Assembly (NCBI RefSeq): GCF_000219215.1
Contig: NC_015723.1
Coordinates: 1,550,001-1,614,000 of the forward strand
Source of the DNA: Cupriavidus necator N-1
GTDB lineage: Bacteria > Pseudomonadota > Gammaproteobacteria > Burkholderiales > Burkholderiaceae
Direction of reading: 5' to 3'
DNA: 64,000 bases
The notes under the pieces are model-generated. The model searched no databases. It was not told the DNA's origin and worked only from the letters and a program-made list of their open reading frames with translations. Within the stretch, counting starts at the first letter, position 1. Every line of letters begins with the position of its first letter. The translations under genes and the position numbers were made by a program. Below are positions 8,431 to 17,264 of the stretch, one piece after another.

Positions 8431-10521
8431 ATGCCGTCCTCAAGCCCGCTCTCCCGCCCCGCGCTGCCCGCGCGCACCACCGGCGTGCTCGACACGCTTG
8501 CGGCAGCCTGGGCGCGACGCGCCGACCTTGCACCCTGGCTGCATTCCCTGAAGGTGTTCGGCGCGGCAATGCTGGCGCTCTACGTGGCGCTGGCGCTCGG
8601 GCTGCCGCGGCCCTACTGGGCCATGGCCACCGTCTACCTGGTGTCCAGCCCGCTGGCCGGCGCCACCTATGCCAAGGGCACCTACCGCGTCTTCGGCACG
8701 CTGCTGGGCGCCGTGTGCGCGGTGGCGCTGGTGCCCTGGCTGGTCGACGAGCCCATGCTGCTGATGGCCGCGATCGCGTGCTGGACCGGCACCATGCTCT
8801 ACCTGTCCTTGCTGGAACCGGCGCCGCGCAACTACATCTGCCTGCTGGCCGCCTATACACTGCCGATCGTGGCGCTGCCGACGGTCACCAACCCGGCCAC
8901 CGTCTTTGACGTGGCCCTCACCCGCATCGAGGAAATCATCATCGGCATCGTCTGCGCCAGCGTGGTCAGCGCGGTGGTCTTTCCCTCGCGCACCACGCCG
9001 GCGCTGGCCGCACGCGCGTCGGCGTGGCTGGACCATGCCTCGCGCTGGATCACCGACGTGCTGGCCGCCGGTGCCAGCGCAGGCCAGCGCCATGACAGCT
9101 TCAGCCTGCTGGCCGCCGATATCCTCGCAATGGAAACCCAGCTGGCCCAGCTGACCTATGAAGCCGACGGCGCCCTGACCCTGCGGCGCGCACGTGCCCT
9201 GCACCAGCGCATGACGGCCCTGCTGCCGCTGGTGCTCGCGCTGGCCGATGCCGCCAGCGCCTTGCGCCGGCATCCGGCGGGCATGCCTGACGCCGTCGCG
9301 CAGCGCATGCGCGCCACGCTGGCCTGGATCGCCGGCGACGCCGGTGCGTCCCGGCCCCCGCCTTCCTGGTACCCGGCAGGCAGCACGCCGGCCGCACCCG
9401 CGGACTGGCATGCACGGCTGGTCGCGGCGACCTGCACTTACCTGGATGAACTGGGCGATCTCTGGCAGGACTGCCGCCTGCTGCAGGCCAGCCTGCGCCA
9501 GGGCGGGAGCGAGCCCACCGCGCTGCGCTACCGCGTGGAACCCGCCGGGCAGGCCCGGCACCATGATCACGCGCAGCTGTTGTTCCGCGGCGCTACCGCC
9601 GGCTCGGCCACCTTCGTCGCGGGCCTGCTGTGGATGGTGTCGGGGTGGGTCGATGGTGCCGGCCCGGTCGGCCTGGCCGCGCTCGCCAGCTGCTTTATCG
9701 CCACCACCGCGGAGCCGCGGCTGATGGCCGGCCGGGTGATCGCGTGGAGCATCGGCTGTGCCTTGCTGTCCTGGTACTACCAGTTCGTGGTGCTGCAACT
9801 GGCCCATGACTTTGGCTCGCTTGCCGCCCTGCTGTGCAGCCCCTACCTGGTCATCGGCGCCATGACCACGCAGCCGCGCAACGCGCTGTTCGGCGTGTTG
9901 CTGGCGGTCACGGCGGCGTCGTTCCCGGGCCCGCAGCACCTGACCGCCGCCAGTTTCGCCGGCATCTTCAACAGCAGCCTGGCGAGCCTGGCGGCGCTGG
10001 TGTTCGCGGCCTTGTGGGCAGTCCTGATGCAGCCCTTCGGCCAGCAGCTGGTGGCCTACCGGCTGGCCAGGGCCAACTGGAACGAGATCGCGCTGGCGGC
10101 GCACCCGCGCGCGCCGGTCAACAGCGCGCGGCTGCGCGGCCGCATGCTGGACCGGCTGCTGCGCCAGTGGCCGCCATTGACCCGCTGCAACAATGCCAGC
10201 GGCAGGCAGGCCGGCAGCGCCGTTGCCGACTTCCTGGTCGAATCAGCCGCGCTCGCGCTGCGGCGCGTCCCGGCTGGCGTGCCCGCGCCGCGCCGCCGGG
10301 CCGTGGAGCGCGTGCTGACAGGGGTCGCACGCCACTACCGCCAATGCGCGCGCACCGGCCATGCTAGCCCGCCCGCGCCGGCGCTGGCCGCGCACATCGA
10401 CGCGGCCTTCGCGGCGCTGGCCACGACGGCCCATGGCAGCCCGCGCACCGCGCTGGCGGCACTGGCCACCCTGCGGCTTGCCCTGCATCCGCATGAAGGA
10501 GATCACCATGCACGCCACTGA
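8431..10521 (+). CDS. FUSC-family aromatic-acid efflux protein (AaeB-like)
   Basis: A 696-residue inner-membrane protein starting at ATG 8431, only 4 bases after the DUF2474 gene. A TTG five codons upstream is an alternative start. Two blocks of membrane helices (about residues 30-190 and 380-540) are separated by a soluble region, the FUSC/AaeB layout, with PYWAMATVYLVSSPLAGATYAK in the first block. E. coli AaeB works with the fusion protein AaeA to pump p-hydroxybenzoate and related acids. The two downstream genes supply the DUF1656 (AaeX) and fusion (AaeA) partners. The tight junction with the oxidase genes is unusual. Confidence 0.9.
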   Translation: MPSSSPLSRPALPARTTGVLDTLAAAWARRADLAPWLHSLKVFGAAMLALYVALALGLPRPYWAMATVYLVSSPLAGATYAKGTYRVFGTLLGAVCAVALVPWLVDEPMLLMAAIACWTGTMLYLSLLEPAPRNYICLLAAYTLPIVALPTVTNPATVFDVALTRIEEIIIGIVCASVVSAVVFPSRTTPALAARASAWLDHASRWITDVLAAGASAGQRHDSFSLLAADILAMETQLAQLTYEADGALTLRRARALHQRMTALLPLVLALADAASALRRHPAGMPDAVAQRMRATLAWIAGDAGASRPPPSWYPAGSTPAAPADWHARLVAATCTYLDELGDLWQDCRLLQASLRQGGSEPTALRYRVEPAGQARHHDHAQLLFRGATAGSATFVAGLLWMVSGWVDGAGPVGLAALASCFIATTAEPRLMAGRVIAWSIGCALLSWYYQFVVLQLAHDFGSLAALLCSPYLVIGAMTTQPRNALFGVLLAVTAASFPGPQHLTAASFAGIFNSSLASLAALVFAALWAVLMQPFGQQLVAYRLARANWNEIALAAHPRAPVNSARLRGRMLDRLLRQWPPLTRCNNASGRQAGSAVADFLVESAALALRRVPAGVPAPRRRAVERVLTGVARHYRQCARTGHASPPAPALAAHIDAAFAALATTAHGSPRTALAALATLRLALHPHEGDHHARH

Positions 10522-10720
10522 GTTCGACCTGTACGGCGTGTTCGTGCCAGCCACCGTGGTGTGGATGCTGGCCGCCTTCGCCGTGACCGCCGGCGTGCGC
10601 GTCGTGCTCGCCCGGATCGGCTTCTACCGCATCATCTGGCACCGGTCCTTGTTCAATTTCTCGCTCTATATCCTCGTACTGGGCGCGATCGTCGCGCTCG
10701 TCTGGCAGGCCCCATCATGA
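10508..10720 (+). CDS. DUF1656 (AaeX-like) small membrane protein
   Basis: A 70-residue protein from ATG 10508 behind GAAGGAGATCACC, overlapping the FUSC gene by 14 bp and ending in an ATGA overlap with the next gene. It has two hydrophobic segments, one near the start (VPATVVWMLAAFAVTAGVRV) and one near the end. DUF1656 proteins sit between FUSC transporters and HlyD-type partners. Their biochemical role is not established. Confidence 0.88.
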   Translation: MHATEFDLYGVFVPATVVWMLAAFAVTAGVRVVLARIGFYRIIWHRSLFNFSLYILVLGAIVALVWQAPS

Positions 10721-11550
10721 TTCGCAAACTTTCGCTGCTCGGCCCCGTTGCGGTGACCTTGGCGGCCGTGGTCGCCGCGGCGCTGACCGCCTGGCATTTG
10801 TGGCAGTACTACACCGAGGCGCCCTGGACCCGCGACGGCCATGTGCGCGCAGAAGTGATCCAGGTCGCGCCGGATGTCTCCGGCCTGGTCACGGCCGTGC
10901 TCGTCGGCGACAACGCCCGGGTGCAACGCGGCCAGGTCCTGTTCGTAGTGGACCAGGACCGCTTCATCCTGGCCCTGAAACAGGCGCAGGCCGAGGCCGC
11001 TTCGGCGCGCGCCGCGCTGGCACTGGGCCGGCGCCAGGCGTCGAACGCGGCCGGCGTTGCCGCCCTGGCCGCCGCGCAGGCGCGCATCGACGAAGCCGAT
11101 GCCGCGGTGGACGTGGCCAGGCTGAACCTGGCCCGCTGCCGCGTGACCAGCCCGGTCGACGGCTATGTCAGCGACCGCCTGCCGCGCGCCGGCGACTTTG
11201 CCACCCGCGGCAAGCCAGCCCTGTCGGTGGTGGCCAGCGGCTCGCAGTACGTGGAGGGCTATTTCGAGGAAACCAAGCTGCCCGCGATCCGCGTCGGCAG
11301 CGCCGCCGAAGTGCACATCATGGGCCAGCGCACCCCCTTGCGCGGACATGTGCAGAGCATTGCGCCCGGCATCGAGGACCAGGACCGCGCCATCGGGCCG
11401 AACATGCTCCCCAGCGTCAACCCGACCTTCAACTGGGTGCGCCTGGCGCAGCGCATACCGGTGCGCATCGCGCTGGACCAGGTGCCGGCCGGGGCCCACC
11501 TGATCGCCGGCCAGACCGCGACGGTGCGCATCCGGGCGCCGCGCGAATGA
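10717..11550 (+). CDS. HlyD/EmrA-family periplasmic adaptor (AaeA-like)
   Basis: A 277-residue membrane-fusion protein with one N-terminal membrane anchor (about residues 8-25), a biotinyl-lipoyl-like half (WTRDGHVRAEVIQVAPDVSG) and an alpha-hairpin rich in Ala, Gln and Arg. A second lipoyl half (LARCRVTSPVDGYVSDRL) and a beta-barrel region follow. It should bridge the FUSC pump to the outer membrane. Start ATG 10717 overlaps the DUF1656 stop. No outer-membrane factor gene follows, so a shared TolC-like channel is presumed. Confidence 0.9.
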   Translation: MIRKLSLLGPVAVTLAAVVAAALTAWHLWQYYTEAPWTRDGHVRAEVIQVAPDVSGLVTAVLVGDNARVQRGQVLFVVDQDRFILALKQAQAEAASARAALALGRRQASNAAGVAALAAAQARIDEADAAVDVARLNLARCRVTSPVDGYVSDRLPRAGDFATRGKPALSVVASGSQYVEGYFEETKLPAIRVGSAAEVHIMGQRTPLRGHVQSIAPGIEDQDRAIGPNMLPSVNPTFNWVRLAQRIPVRIALDQVPAGAHLIAGQTATVRIRAPRE

Positions 11551-11649
11551 GGCGCCCAATTCAGCCGCACCGGTCCCGCCGGAACTGTTCTGCTTCCGCT
11601 CCTGCCGATTTGTGCGCCTGCCGGGCGGCCATCGGTTCGTACCATGGAT

Positions 11650-11669
11650 GGCATGGCATGCGCCATGCC
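11650..11669. promoter_or_regulatory. perfect inverted repeat upstream of moaA
   Basis: GGCATGGC and GCCATGCC form perfect 8-bp arms around ATGC, ending 28 bases before the moaA start. This could be an operator or a leader hairpin. No molybdenum cofactor riboswitch fold is evident. Confidence 0.35.
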
Positions 11670-11697
11670 CTACCCCATTGCCCCCGGGAGATTCGCC

Positions 11698-12798
11698 ATG
11701 CAAGCAGCGCTTGTGCAAAAAATGCCCGCCGCCCGCAGTTTTGAGGCGCCCGAGCCGGACCACGCATCACCCGCCTGCCGGGACCAGCTGGGCCGTCCGC
11801 TGCGCGACCTGCGCCTCTCGGTGATCGACCAATGCAACTTCCGCTGCACCTACTGCATGCCCAAGGAGCGCTTCGGGCGCGACTATCCGTTCCTGTCGCC
11901 TGAGCAGCGCCTGTCCGATGCCGAATTGCTGCGCATCGTGCGCGCCTTTGTCAGCCTGGGCGTTGAGAAGGTGCGCCTGACCGGCGGCGAGCCGCTGCTG
12001 CGCAAAGGCATCGAGTCTCTGGTCGAACGCATTGCGGCCATGCGTACCCTGGAGGGCCGGCAGGTGGAAGTGGCCATGACCACCAACGGCAGCCTGCTGG
12101 CCCGCAAGGCGCGTTCGCTGCGCGACGCGGGCCTGGGCCGGGTCACGGTCAGCCTGGACAGCCTCGACGACCAGATCTTCCGCGCCATAAACGATGTGGA
12201 TTTCCCGGTCGGCCGCGTGCTGGAGGGCATCGACGCGGCCATCGCGGCGGGCTTGGCGCCAGTCAAGGTCAACTGCGTGGTCGAGCGCGGCACCAACGAC
12301 GCGCAGGTGCTGCCGCTGGTCGAACACTTCCGCGGCAGCGACGTCACGCTGCGCTTTATCGAATATATGGATGTGGAAGGCCCGAGCGGCTGGTCACAGT
12401 CGCGCGTCGTCCCGTCCGACGAGATCCGCGGCATGGTCGAACGCGCGCATGCGCTGCTGCCGGTCACTCGGCGCGACGGCGAAACCGCCAGCAACTACCC
12501 GCTGGCCGACGGCAGCCTGAAGGTGGGCTTTATCTCCAGCGTTTCGCACCCATTCTGCGGCGATTGCACCCGCGCACGCGTTTCGGTCGACGGCCGGCTG
12601 CACCTGTGCCTGTTCGCCACCAGTTCCGTCGACCTGCGCCAGCACCTGGGCACCGCCCACCCGGATGAAGCCGTGGCGGACGCGGTCCGGCAAGCGTGGC
12701 AGGCCCGCGGCGACCGCTACTCTGAGCTGCGCGCTGACCGGCTGGCCAGCGGCAAGCGCCAGTACCCGACGGTGCGCATGTCGCTGGTCGGGGGCTGA
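11698..12798 (+). CDS. moaA: GTP 3',8-cyclase MoaA
   Basis: A radical-SAM enzyme of 366 residues that makes the first molybdopterin precursor from GTP. The N-terminal cluster motif CNFRCTYC has cysteines at 46, 50 and 53. TGGEPLLRKG binds SAM. The C-terminal second cluster is marked by HPFCGDCTRARVSVDG and LHLCLF, and the protein ends in the conserved GG. I chose ATG 11698, preceded by CGGGAG. An upstream in-frame ATG at 11644 is possible but adds a non-conserved leader. It is convergent with the formate/molybdenum genes on the other strand and may be a second moaA dedicated to them. Confidence 0.95.
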   Translation: MQAALVQKMPAARSFEAPEPDHASPACRDQLGRPLRDLRLSVIDQCNFRCTYCMPKERFGRDYPFLSPEQRLSDAELLRIVRAFVSLGVEKVRLTGGEPLLRKGIESLVERIAAMRTLEGRQVEVAMTTNGSLLARKARSLRDAGLGRVTVSLDSLDDQIFRAINDVDFPVGRVLEGIDAAIAAGLAPVKVNCVVERGTNDAQVLPLVEHFRGSDVTLRFIEYMDVEGPSGWSQSRVVPSDEIRGMVERAHALLPVTRRDGETASNYPLADGSLKVGFISSVSHPFCGDCTRARVSVDGRLHLCLFATSSVDLRQHLGTAHPDEAVADAVRQAWQARGDRYSELRADRLASGKRQYPTVRMSLVGG

Positions 12799-12814
12799 GC
12801 CGCGGGCGCGGCTC
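12797..12814. terminator. hairpin between convergent moaA and winged-helix genes
   Basis: GAGCCGC and GCGGCTC form perfect 7-bp arms around GGGC, overlapping the moaA stop. It could act in both directions, though no T-run is present on either side. Confidence 0.4.
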
Positions 12815-12822
12815 CCGGTCAC

Positions 12823-13089
12823 TCAGTCAGGATTCGGGAAGGCCTGCGCGGCAAGCTCCGCGCCGGCTGGTGTCAGGCTCGCGTGACCGCGGCCTTCCTC
12901 GTCGATCGCCACGTCCGCCAGTCCGGCGGCCTGCAGCTGCGTCAACACGCGCCGCAGCACGCTCATCGGCAGTTGTGCCCGCTTCGCGATCTTGGCGAGC
13001 GACCAGGGGCTGCCGCCACCCTCGCGCCCAGCCTGCCACAGGACCTGGAGCGCCGCGACCATGGCGGGATCGATATCAGCGTCTTGCAT
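12823..13089 (-). CDS. small winged-helix DNA-binding protein
   Basis: An 88-residue protein, nearly all one winged helix-turn-helix: SLAKIAKRAQLPMSVLRRVLTQL forms the HTH and ADVAIDEEGRGHASLT the wing. It overlaps the end of the MocR-type gene by 14 bp and is translated in the same direction, so the two are coupled. No effector domain is present. It may be a stand-alone regulator of the formate/molybdenum genes, which is inference from position. Confidence 0.75.
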   Translation of the reverse strand: MQDADIDPAMVAALQVLWQAGREGGGSPWSLAKIAKRAQLPMSVLRRVLTQLQAAGLADVAIDEEGRGHASLTPAGAELAAQAFPNPD

Positions 13090-14530
13090 GCTCTTCCTCT
13101 GCGCGTTCCCGGCTGCGTGCCAGCAGGTGCTGTGCGATTTTGCCCAGCGTCTGCACGGCGGACTCGATGCCGGGCGTCCATTCCGAGCTGTAGTTCAGCC
13201 GGATGCAGTTGCCGTAAGTGGCCCCGGGCGCAAACATATGCCCCGGCGCAACGGTGATGCGGTGCTCCAGCGCGGCGTGATACATCTCCATCGCATCGAT
13301 GCCCTCCGGCAGCTGCACCCACAGCACATAGCCCCCCGCGGGGCGCGACGTGGTGGTGCCGTCCGGGAAGAACCTGCGCACCGCGGCGGCCATGATGCTG
13401 GCCTGCTGCGCATAGGCCTTGCGCACCCGCCGCAGGTGGAAGTCGTAGCCGTCGTTCTTCAGGAACTCGGCAATCGCCAGTTGCGGAATCGCCGGCGTGG
13501 TCAGCGTGTTGAGGAACTTGAGTCGTTCCACGGCCTCGCGGTAGCGGCCCGGCAGCGCCCAGCCGATCCGGTAGGCATTGGTCAGCGTCTTGGAGAACGA
13601 CGAGCAATGCAGCACGATGCCGGCCTTGTCAAACGCCTTCAATGAACTGGGATGGGCCTCGCCGTAATAGAGCTCGCCGTAGACGTCGTTCTCGATGACG
13701 GGGATGTCCTTCTCGGTCAGCATGGCCACCAGCGCGCGCTTCTTCTCATCGGGCATCTGGAAGCCGAGCGGGTTCTGGAAATTGGGCATCACCATGCAGG
13801 CAGCCACGCCCTTTTCATCGATCAGCCGCGCCAGCTCGCCGATGTCGATGCCCTCCGCCGGATCGGTCGCCACCTCGATGGCGCGCATGCCCAGCCGTTC
13901 GATGGCATGGAGCATGGCGTAGAAGGTCGGCGACTCCACCGCGATGGTATCGCCCGGCCTGGCCACCGCCTGCAGGCAGAGGTTGATGGCCTCGGTCGCG
14001 CCGATGGTGACGATCACCTCGTTCGGATCGATGGCGTAGCCGTTCTCCAGGTAGCGGCGCGAGATCTGCCGGATCAGCTCGGGGCTGCCGGGCGGCAGGT
14101 CGTCGAGCATGGTCCACTTGGCATAGCGGCGCGCGATGTTGTTGGCGTACTGGTTGATGCGCTGCCACGGAAACAGCGAAGGGTCCGGATAGGGCGAACC
14201 GAGCGGCACGGCATCATCGGAACGGATCGAGCGCAGCGTGGAAAGCACCAGCGCGCTGACGTCCACCGCCGAGGGCTTGGCACTGGGCCTGGACGGGCGC
14301 AGCTCGAACACCGGCTCGCCCGGCCGCGCGCGCACAAAGTAGCCGGACTGCGGCCGGCTTTCGATGATGCCGCGGCTCTCCAGCAAGACGTAGGCCCGGA
14401 TCACCGTGGTGATGCTCATGCGGTGGTGCTGGCTGGTCTGCCGCACCGAGGGAATCCGCTCGCCGGGCAGCAGCACGCCCTGTTGCACCGATGCCTCGAT
14501 GTCCGCAGCCAGTTTTTCATATAGTTTCAC
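13076..14530 (-). CDS. MocR-type regulator: GntR HTH fused to a PLP aminotransferase fold
   Basis: I chose GTG 14530 (VKLYEKLAADIEASVQQG), preceded by GGGGAGCGCAGC, giving 484 residues. Residues 1-75 are a GntR winged helix (GERIPSVRQTSQHHRMSITTVIRAY). The rest is a fold-type I aminotransferase with VTIGATEAINLCLQA, VENDVYGELYY and the PLP-lysine region CSSFSKTLTNAYRIGW. Proteins of this build (PdxR, GabR, TauR) act as transcription regulators that read PLP or a PLP-amino acid adduct. The gene lies 63 bases downstream of moeA in the same direction. Its target is not evident. Confidence 0.92.
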   Translation of the reverse strand: MKLYEKLAADIEASVQQGVLLPGERIPSVRQTSQHHRMSITTVIRAYVLLESRGIIESRPQSGYFVRARPGEPVFELRPSRPSAKPSAVDVSALVLSTLRSIRSDDAVPLGSPYPDPSLFPWQRINQYANNIARRYAKWTMLDDLPPGSPELIRQISRRYLENGYAIDPNEVIVTIGATEAINLCLQAVARPGDTIAVESPTFYAMLHAIERLGMRAIEVATDPAEGIDIGELARLIDEKGVAACMVMPNFQNPLGFQMPDEKKRALVAMLTEKDIPVIENDVYGELYYGEAHPSSLKAFDKAGIVLHCSSFSKTLTNAYRIGWALPGRYREAVERLKFLNTLTTPAIPQLAIAEFLKNDGYDFHLRRVRKAYAQQASIMAAAVRRFFPDGTTTSRPAGGYVLWVQLPEGIDAMEMYHAALEHRITVAPGHMFAPGATYGNCIRLNYSSEWTPGIESAVQTLGKIAQHLLARSRERAEEEHARR

Positions 14531-14593
14531 GCTGCGCTCCCCTTTCCCTTGCGCCCCGTCGGTGCCCGGACCGGCCACCTTGCCGGGCCGCCG

Positions 14594-15805
14594 TCAGCTG
14601 AGCCAACGATGGAGATCATAGTACGGCAGGGGCACATTTTGGAGCTGTCCGGCACATTGGGGTTCGACCCGCACAAAGCCGCTGGCCTGGCCGAGCGCCG
14701 ACACCGAGGCGGCGCCCTGCTGTGCATTGACCTGCACGAAACTCTCGCGGCCGCCGAGGTTGCCGATTTCGCCCACGCGCCAGAAGGCATCGCCCCGGTG
14801 CGGGCGCGTGCCGGCCAGCGCCGCCCTGACCCGGCCTACCGGTGGGAACAGCTCGGCGCGCCCCTGCAGGCGGCGCAGCAGCGGCGTCACCAGCAGCGCG
14901 AAGGTGGCATAAGCTGCCGCCGGATTTCCCGGCAGGCACACCACGGGCTTGCCGCGCAGGCGCCCCACCGTGACCGGCTTGCCGGGCTTCATGTTGACGC
15001 CACGGCAAAGCAGCTCGCCGCCCGCCGAAGCCAGCGCCGCCGCGACCAGGTCGCGCTGGCCGACCGAGGCACCGCCGGTGACCAGCACCAGGTCGGCGTC
15101 GGCGGCAAGTTCCCGCAGCATGTCGTGCAAGGCGCGCTCGTCGTCCTGCACGTGGCGGTGGCAACTGACCACGGCGCCCATCGACTGCACCAGCGACTCG
15201 AGCATCGGGCCATTGACGTCATGCACCTGATACACGTCGCGCGGCTCGTCGTGCGCCGCCACCTCGTCGCCCGAGGTCAGGATAGCCACCTCCACCAACC
15301 GGCAGACCGTGGCCTCTGTCAGTCCCTGCGACGCCAGCGCGGCAATATGCCCCGCATGCAGCAGGGTTCCTGCCGACAGCAACAGGTCGCCCCGGCGGGC
15401 ATCCTCGCCCTTGCGCCGGATATGCTGGCCCGCCACGGGTGCGCGCGCGCAGACCACACCGCGATAGGTCTCTTCGGCATCTTCCAGCGCGACCACGGCA
15501 TCGGCGCCGGGCGGGATCACGCCGCCGGTGTAGATGCGGATGGCCTGGCCGGGCAACAGCGGCTGCGGCTGCGTGCCGGCGAAGACGACCTGCTGCAGCG
15601 GCAGGCAGGCGCCCTCGCGACAGTCTTCGCAGCGCACCGCATAGCCGTCCATGGCGCTGCGGTCCGCCGCGGGCGTATCCATGACCGCGGCCACGTCGCC
15701 GGCCAGCACGCGGCCAGTCAGCAAGCCCAGCCACACGGTTTCGGTCTGCCGCACGGGCTCCGCGCACATCGCGAAGACCGCCTGCGCCTCGTCAAAGTTC
15801 AGCAT
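14594..15805 (-). CDS. moeA: molybdopterin molybdotransferase MoeA
   Basis: A 403-residue MoeA that inserts molybdate into adenylylated molybdopterin. Visible family marks are the N-terminal DTPAADRSAMDGYAVR, the central VLVTGGASVGQRDLV with its conserved TGG, and KPVVCLPGNPAAAYATF before the C-terminal barrel. It overlaps the end of fdhD by 7 bp, so fdhD-moeA is an operon whose products complete the cofactor of the molybdo-oxidoreductase encoded upstream. Confidence 0.95.
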   Translation of the reverse strand: MLNFDEAQAVFAMCAEPVRQTETVWLGLLTGRVLAGDVAAVMDTPAADRSAMDGYAVRCEDCREGACLPLQQVVFAGTQPQPLLPGQAIRIYTGGVIPPGADAVVALEDAEETYRGVVCARAPVAGQHIRRKGEDARRGDLLLSAGTLLHAGHIAALASQGLTEATVCRLVEVAILTSGDEVAAHDEPRDVYQVHDVNGPMLESLVQSMGAVVSCHRHVQDDERALHDMLRELAADADLVLVTGGASVGQRDLVAAALASAGGELLCRGVNMKPGKPVTVGRLRGKPVVCLPGNPAAAYATFALLVTPLLRRLQGRAELFPPVGRVRAALAGTRPHRGDAFWRVGEIGNLGGRESFVQVNAQQGAASVSALGQASGFVRVEPQCAGQLQNVPLPYYDLHRWLS

Positions 15806-16644
15806 GCTGCGTCTCCGCGGCTGGCGTCCAATGCGGCGCTGGTATAGTCGACATAACCATCCTGGCGGCAGAAGCTGAGCAGGCGCAGGCCGGCCTGCTC
15901 GGCGATGCGGATCGCCAGCGAGGTCGGCGCCGAGATCGTCGCCAGCATCTGGATATTCATGCGCGCCACCTTGCGCACCAGTTCATAGCTGGCGCGGCTG
16001 GACAGCAGCACGAAGCCGTCGTCCATCGCCATGCGCTGCATCGCCAGGTGGCCGATCAGCTTGTCCAGGCCGTTGTGGCGGCCCACATCCTCGAACACAT
16101 GCAGGATCTCGCCGCCCGCACCGCACCAGGCCGCGGCGTGGACGCCCCCGGTAGCCTGCATCAGCCGCTGGTGCGACGGCAGCGCCGCGACGGCGCGCTC
16201 GATCATCTCGCGCGACGGCGTCAGCCGGGTGGCCGGCTCGGGCATGCGCGCGGGCTCCAGGTCGAGCAGCTCGATGCTCTCGATGCCGCAGACGCCGCAG
16301 CCGGTGCGCCCCGCCAGCGCGCGCCGGCGGGCCCGCATGGTGGCAAAGGCGTGTTCGCTGATCTCCATCTGTACCTCGGCGCCGTGCGCGTGCACGCGCA
16401 CTTCCAGGTCGTGGATCTCCGCATTGCGCCCGACGATGCCCTCGGTCAGCGAGAAGCCGACCGCGAATGCCTCCAGGTCCAGCGGCGTGGCCATCATCAC
16501 GGCGTGCGAGATGCCGTTGTACACCAGCGCCACCGGGAGCTCTTCCGCCACGTTGTCCGTGGCCGGCTGCACCACGCAGTTCTTGTGCCGCACGATGCTG
16601 CGCGCTTCATAGCCTGAGTGTTCAACCAGTTCGGTGCATTGCAT
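15799..16644 (-). CDS. fdhD: formate dehydrogenase accessory sulfurtransferase FdhD
   Basis: I prefer ATG 16644 (MQCTELVEHSGYEARS), giving 281 residues; a TTG at 16680 would add 12. FdhD carries sulfur from the cysteine desulfurase IscS to the bis-MGD cofactor of formate dehydrogenases. The essential CxxC is present in GRTGCGVCGIES. VFEDVGRHNGLDKLIG and SSRASYELVRKVARM are family signatures. The 157-base upstream gap holds GTACG-AGG-CGTAC at 16742-16754, a possible operator, and a hairpin, so fdhD-moeA may have its own promoter rather than reading through from psiE. Confidence 0.95.
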   Translation of the reverse strand: MQCTELVEHSGYEARSIVRHKNCVVQPATDNVAEELPVALVYNGISHAVMMATPLDLEAFAVGFSLTEGIVGRNAEIHDLEVRVHAHGAEVQMEISEHAFATMRARRRALAGRTGCGVCGIESIELLDLEPARMPEPATRLTPSREMIERAVAALPSHQRLMQATGGVHAAAWCGAGGEILHVFEDVGRHNGLDKLIGHLAMQRMAMDDGFVLLSSRASYELVRKVARMNIQMLATISAPTSLAIRIAEQAGLRLLSFCRQDGYVDYTSAALDASRGDAAC

Positions 16645-16766
16645 GGGGGTCTCGCCAAGATGGATGCCGCGCCGGCACAAGGCCGGCGCTGGTCGGGAGT
16701 GATCGGGTCTGTTGGGAATGATGGTAGGCGCGGACCGCCCCGTACGAGGCGTACAGTTGCGCCGAT

Positions 16767-16790
16767 CGCCGGCATCTACAGATGCCGGCG
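16767..16790 (-). terminator. strong hairpin after the psiE-like gene
   Basis: CGCCGGCATC and GATGCCGGCG form perfect 10-bp arms around a TACA tetraloop, 11 bases beyond the psiE-like stop. No T-run follows on the minus strand. Confidence 0.45.
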
Positions 16791-16801
16791 CGCTTCGGGC
16801 T

Positions 16802-17248
16802 TCACTCGCCGGCGCCGGCTTCCCTGTCGTCGTTGCTGGGGAAGCGGTATTGCCCGTAGCGCAGGATCAGCACGCCGAAGGCCAGCATGACCACGCCCGC
16901 GCACAAGGCCAGCATGTGGAACTCGGTGGACTCGTTGAAGCGCAGGATCAGGTCGCGCGCCAGCGACACCATCGCGATGTACAAGGGGAAGCGCACGGGC
17001 AGCTGGCCCAGCCTCAGGTAGCGCACCACCATCGCCAGCACCTCCAGGTACAGGAACACCAGCAGCAGGTCGGTGATCGAGAAGACCCCCATGGCCGCGA
17101 CCTTCCAGCCTTCCTGTGCCATGGCAAAGGTCGTGGCCAGGCCGATCACGACCAGGCCAGCCAGTTCCACCATGCCCAGGAAGGATTCCACCCGGGCGCG
17201 CACGTGGCTCTGGCCCGGCCGGGCGCCGGGGCTTTTGTCCATGTTCAT
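16802..17248 (-). CDS. psiE: PsiE-family membrane protein
   Basis: A 148-residue protein with four predicted membrane helices: about residues 27-47, 53-77, 85-105 and 112-132. It matches the phosphate-starvation-inducible PsiE family, with DLLLVFLYLEVLAMVVRYL in the second helix region. PsiE has no established biochemical function. It begins 16 bases after the molybdo-oxidoreductase stop in the same direction, so it is probably co-transcribed. No Pho box was seen. Confidence 0.85.
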   Translation of the reverse strand: MNMDKSPGARPGQSHVRARVESFLGMVELAGLVVIGLATTFAMAQEGWKVAAMGVFSITDLLLVFLYLEVLAMVVRYLRLGQLPVRFPLYIAMVSLARDLILRFNESTEFHMLALCAGVVMLAFGVLILRYGQYRFPSNDDREAGAGE

Positions 17249-17264
17249 GGCTGTGCTGGCGCGG

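Noticed and set aside
11644..11697. Longer moaA start
   Set aside because: The added residues contain a perfect inverted repeat at DNA level and are not conserved-looking; ATG 11698 has the better ribosome-binding site.
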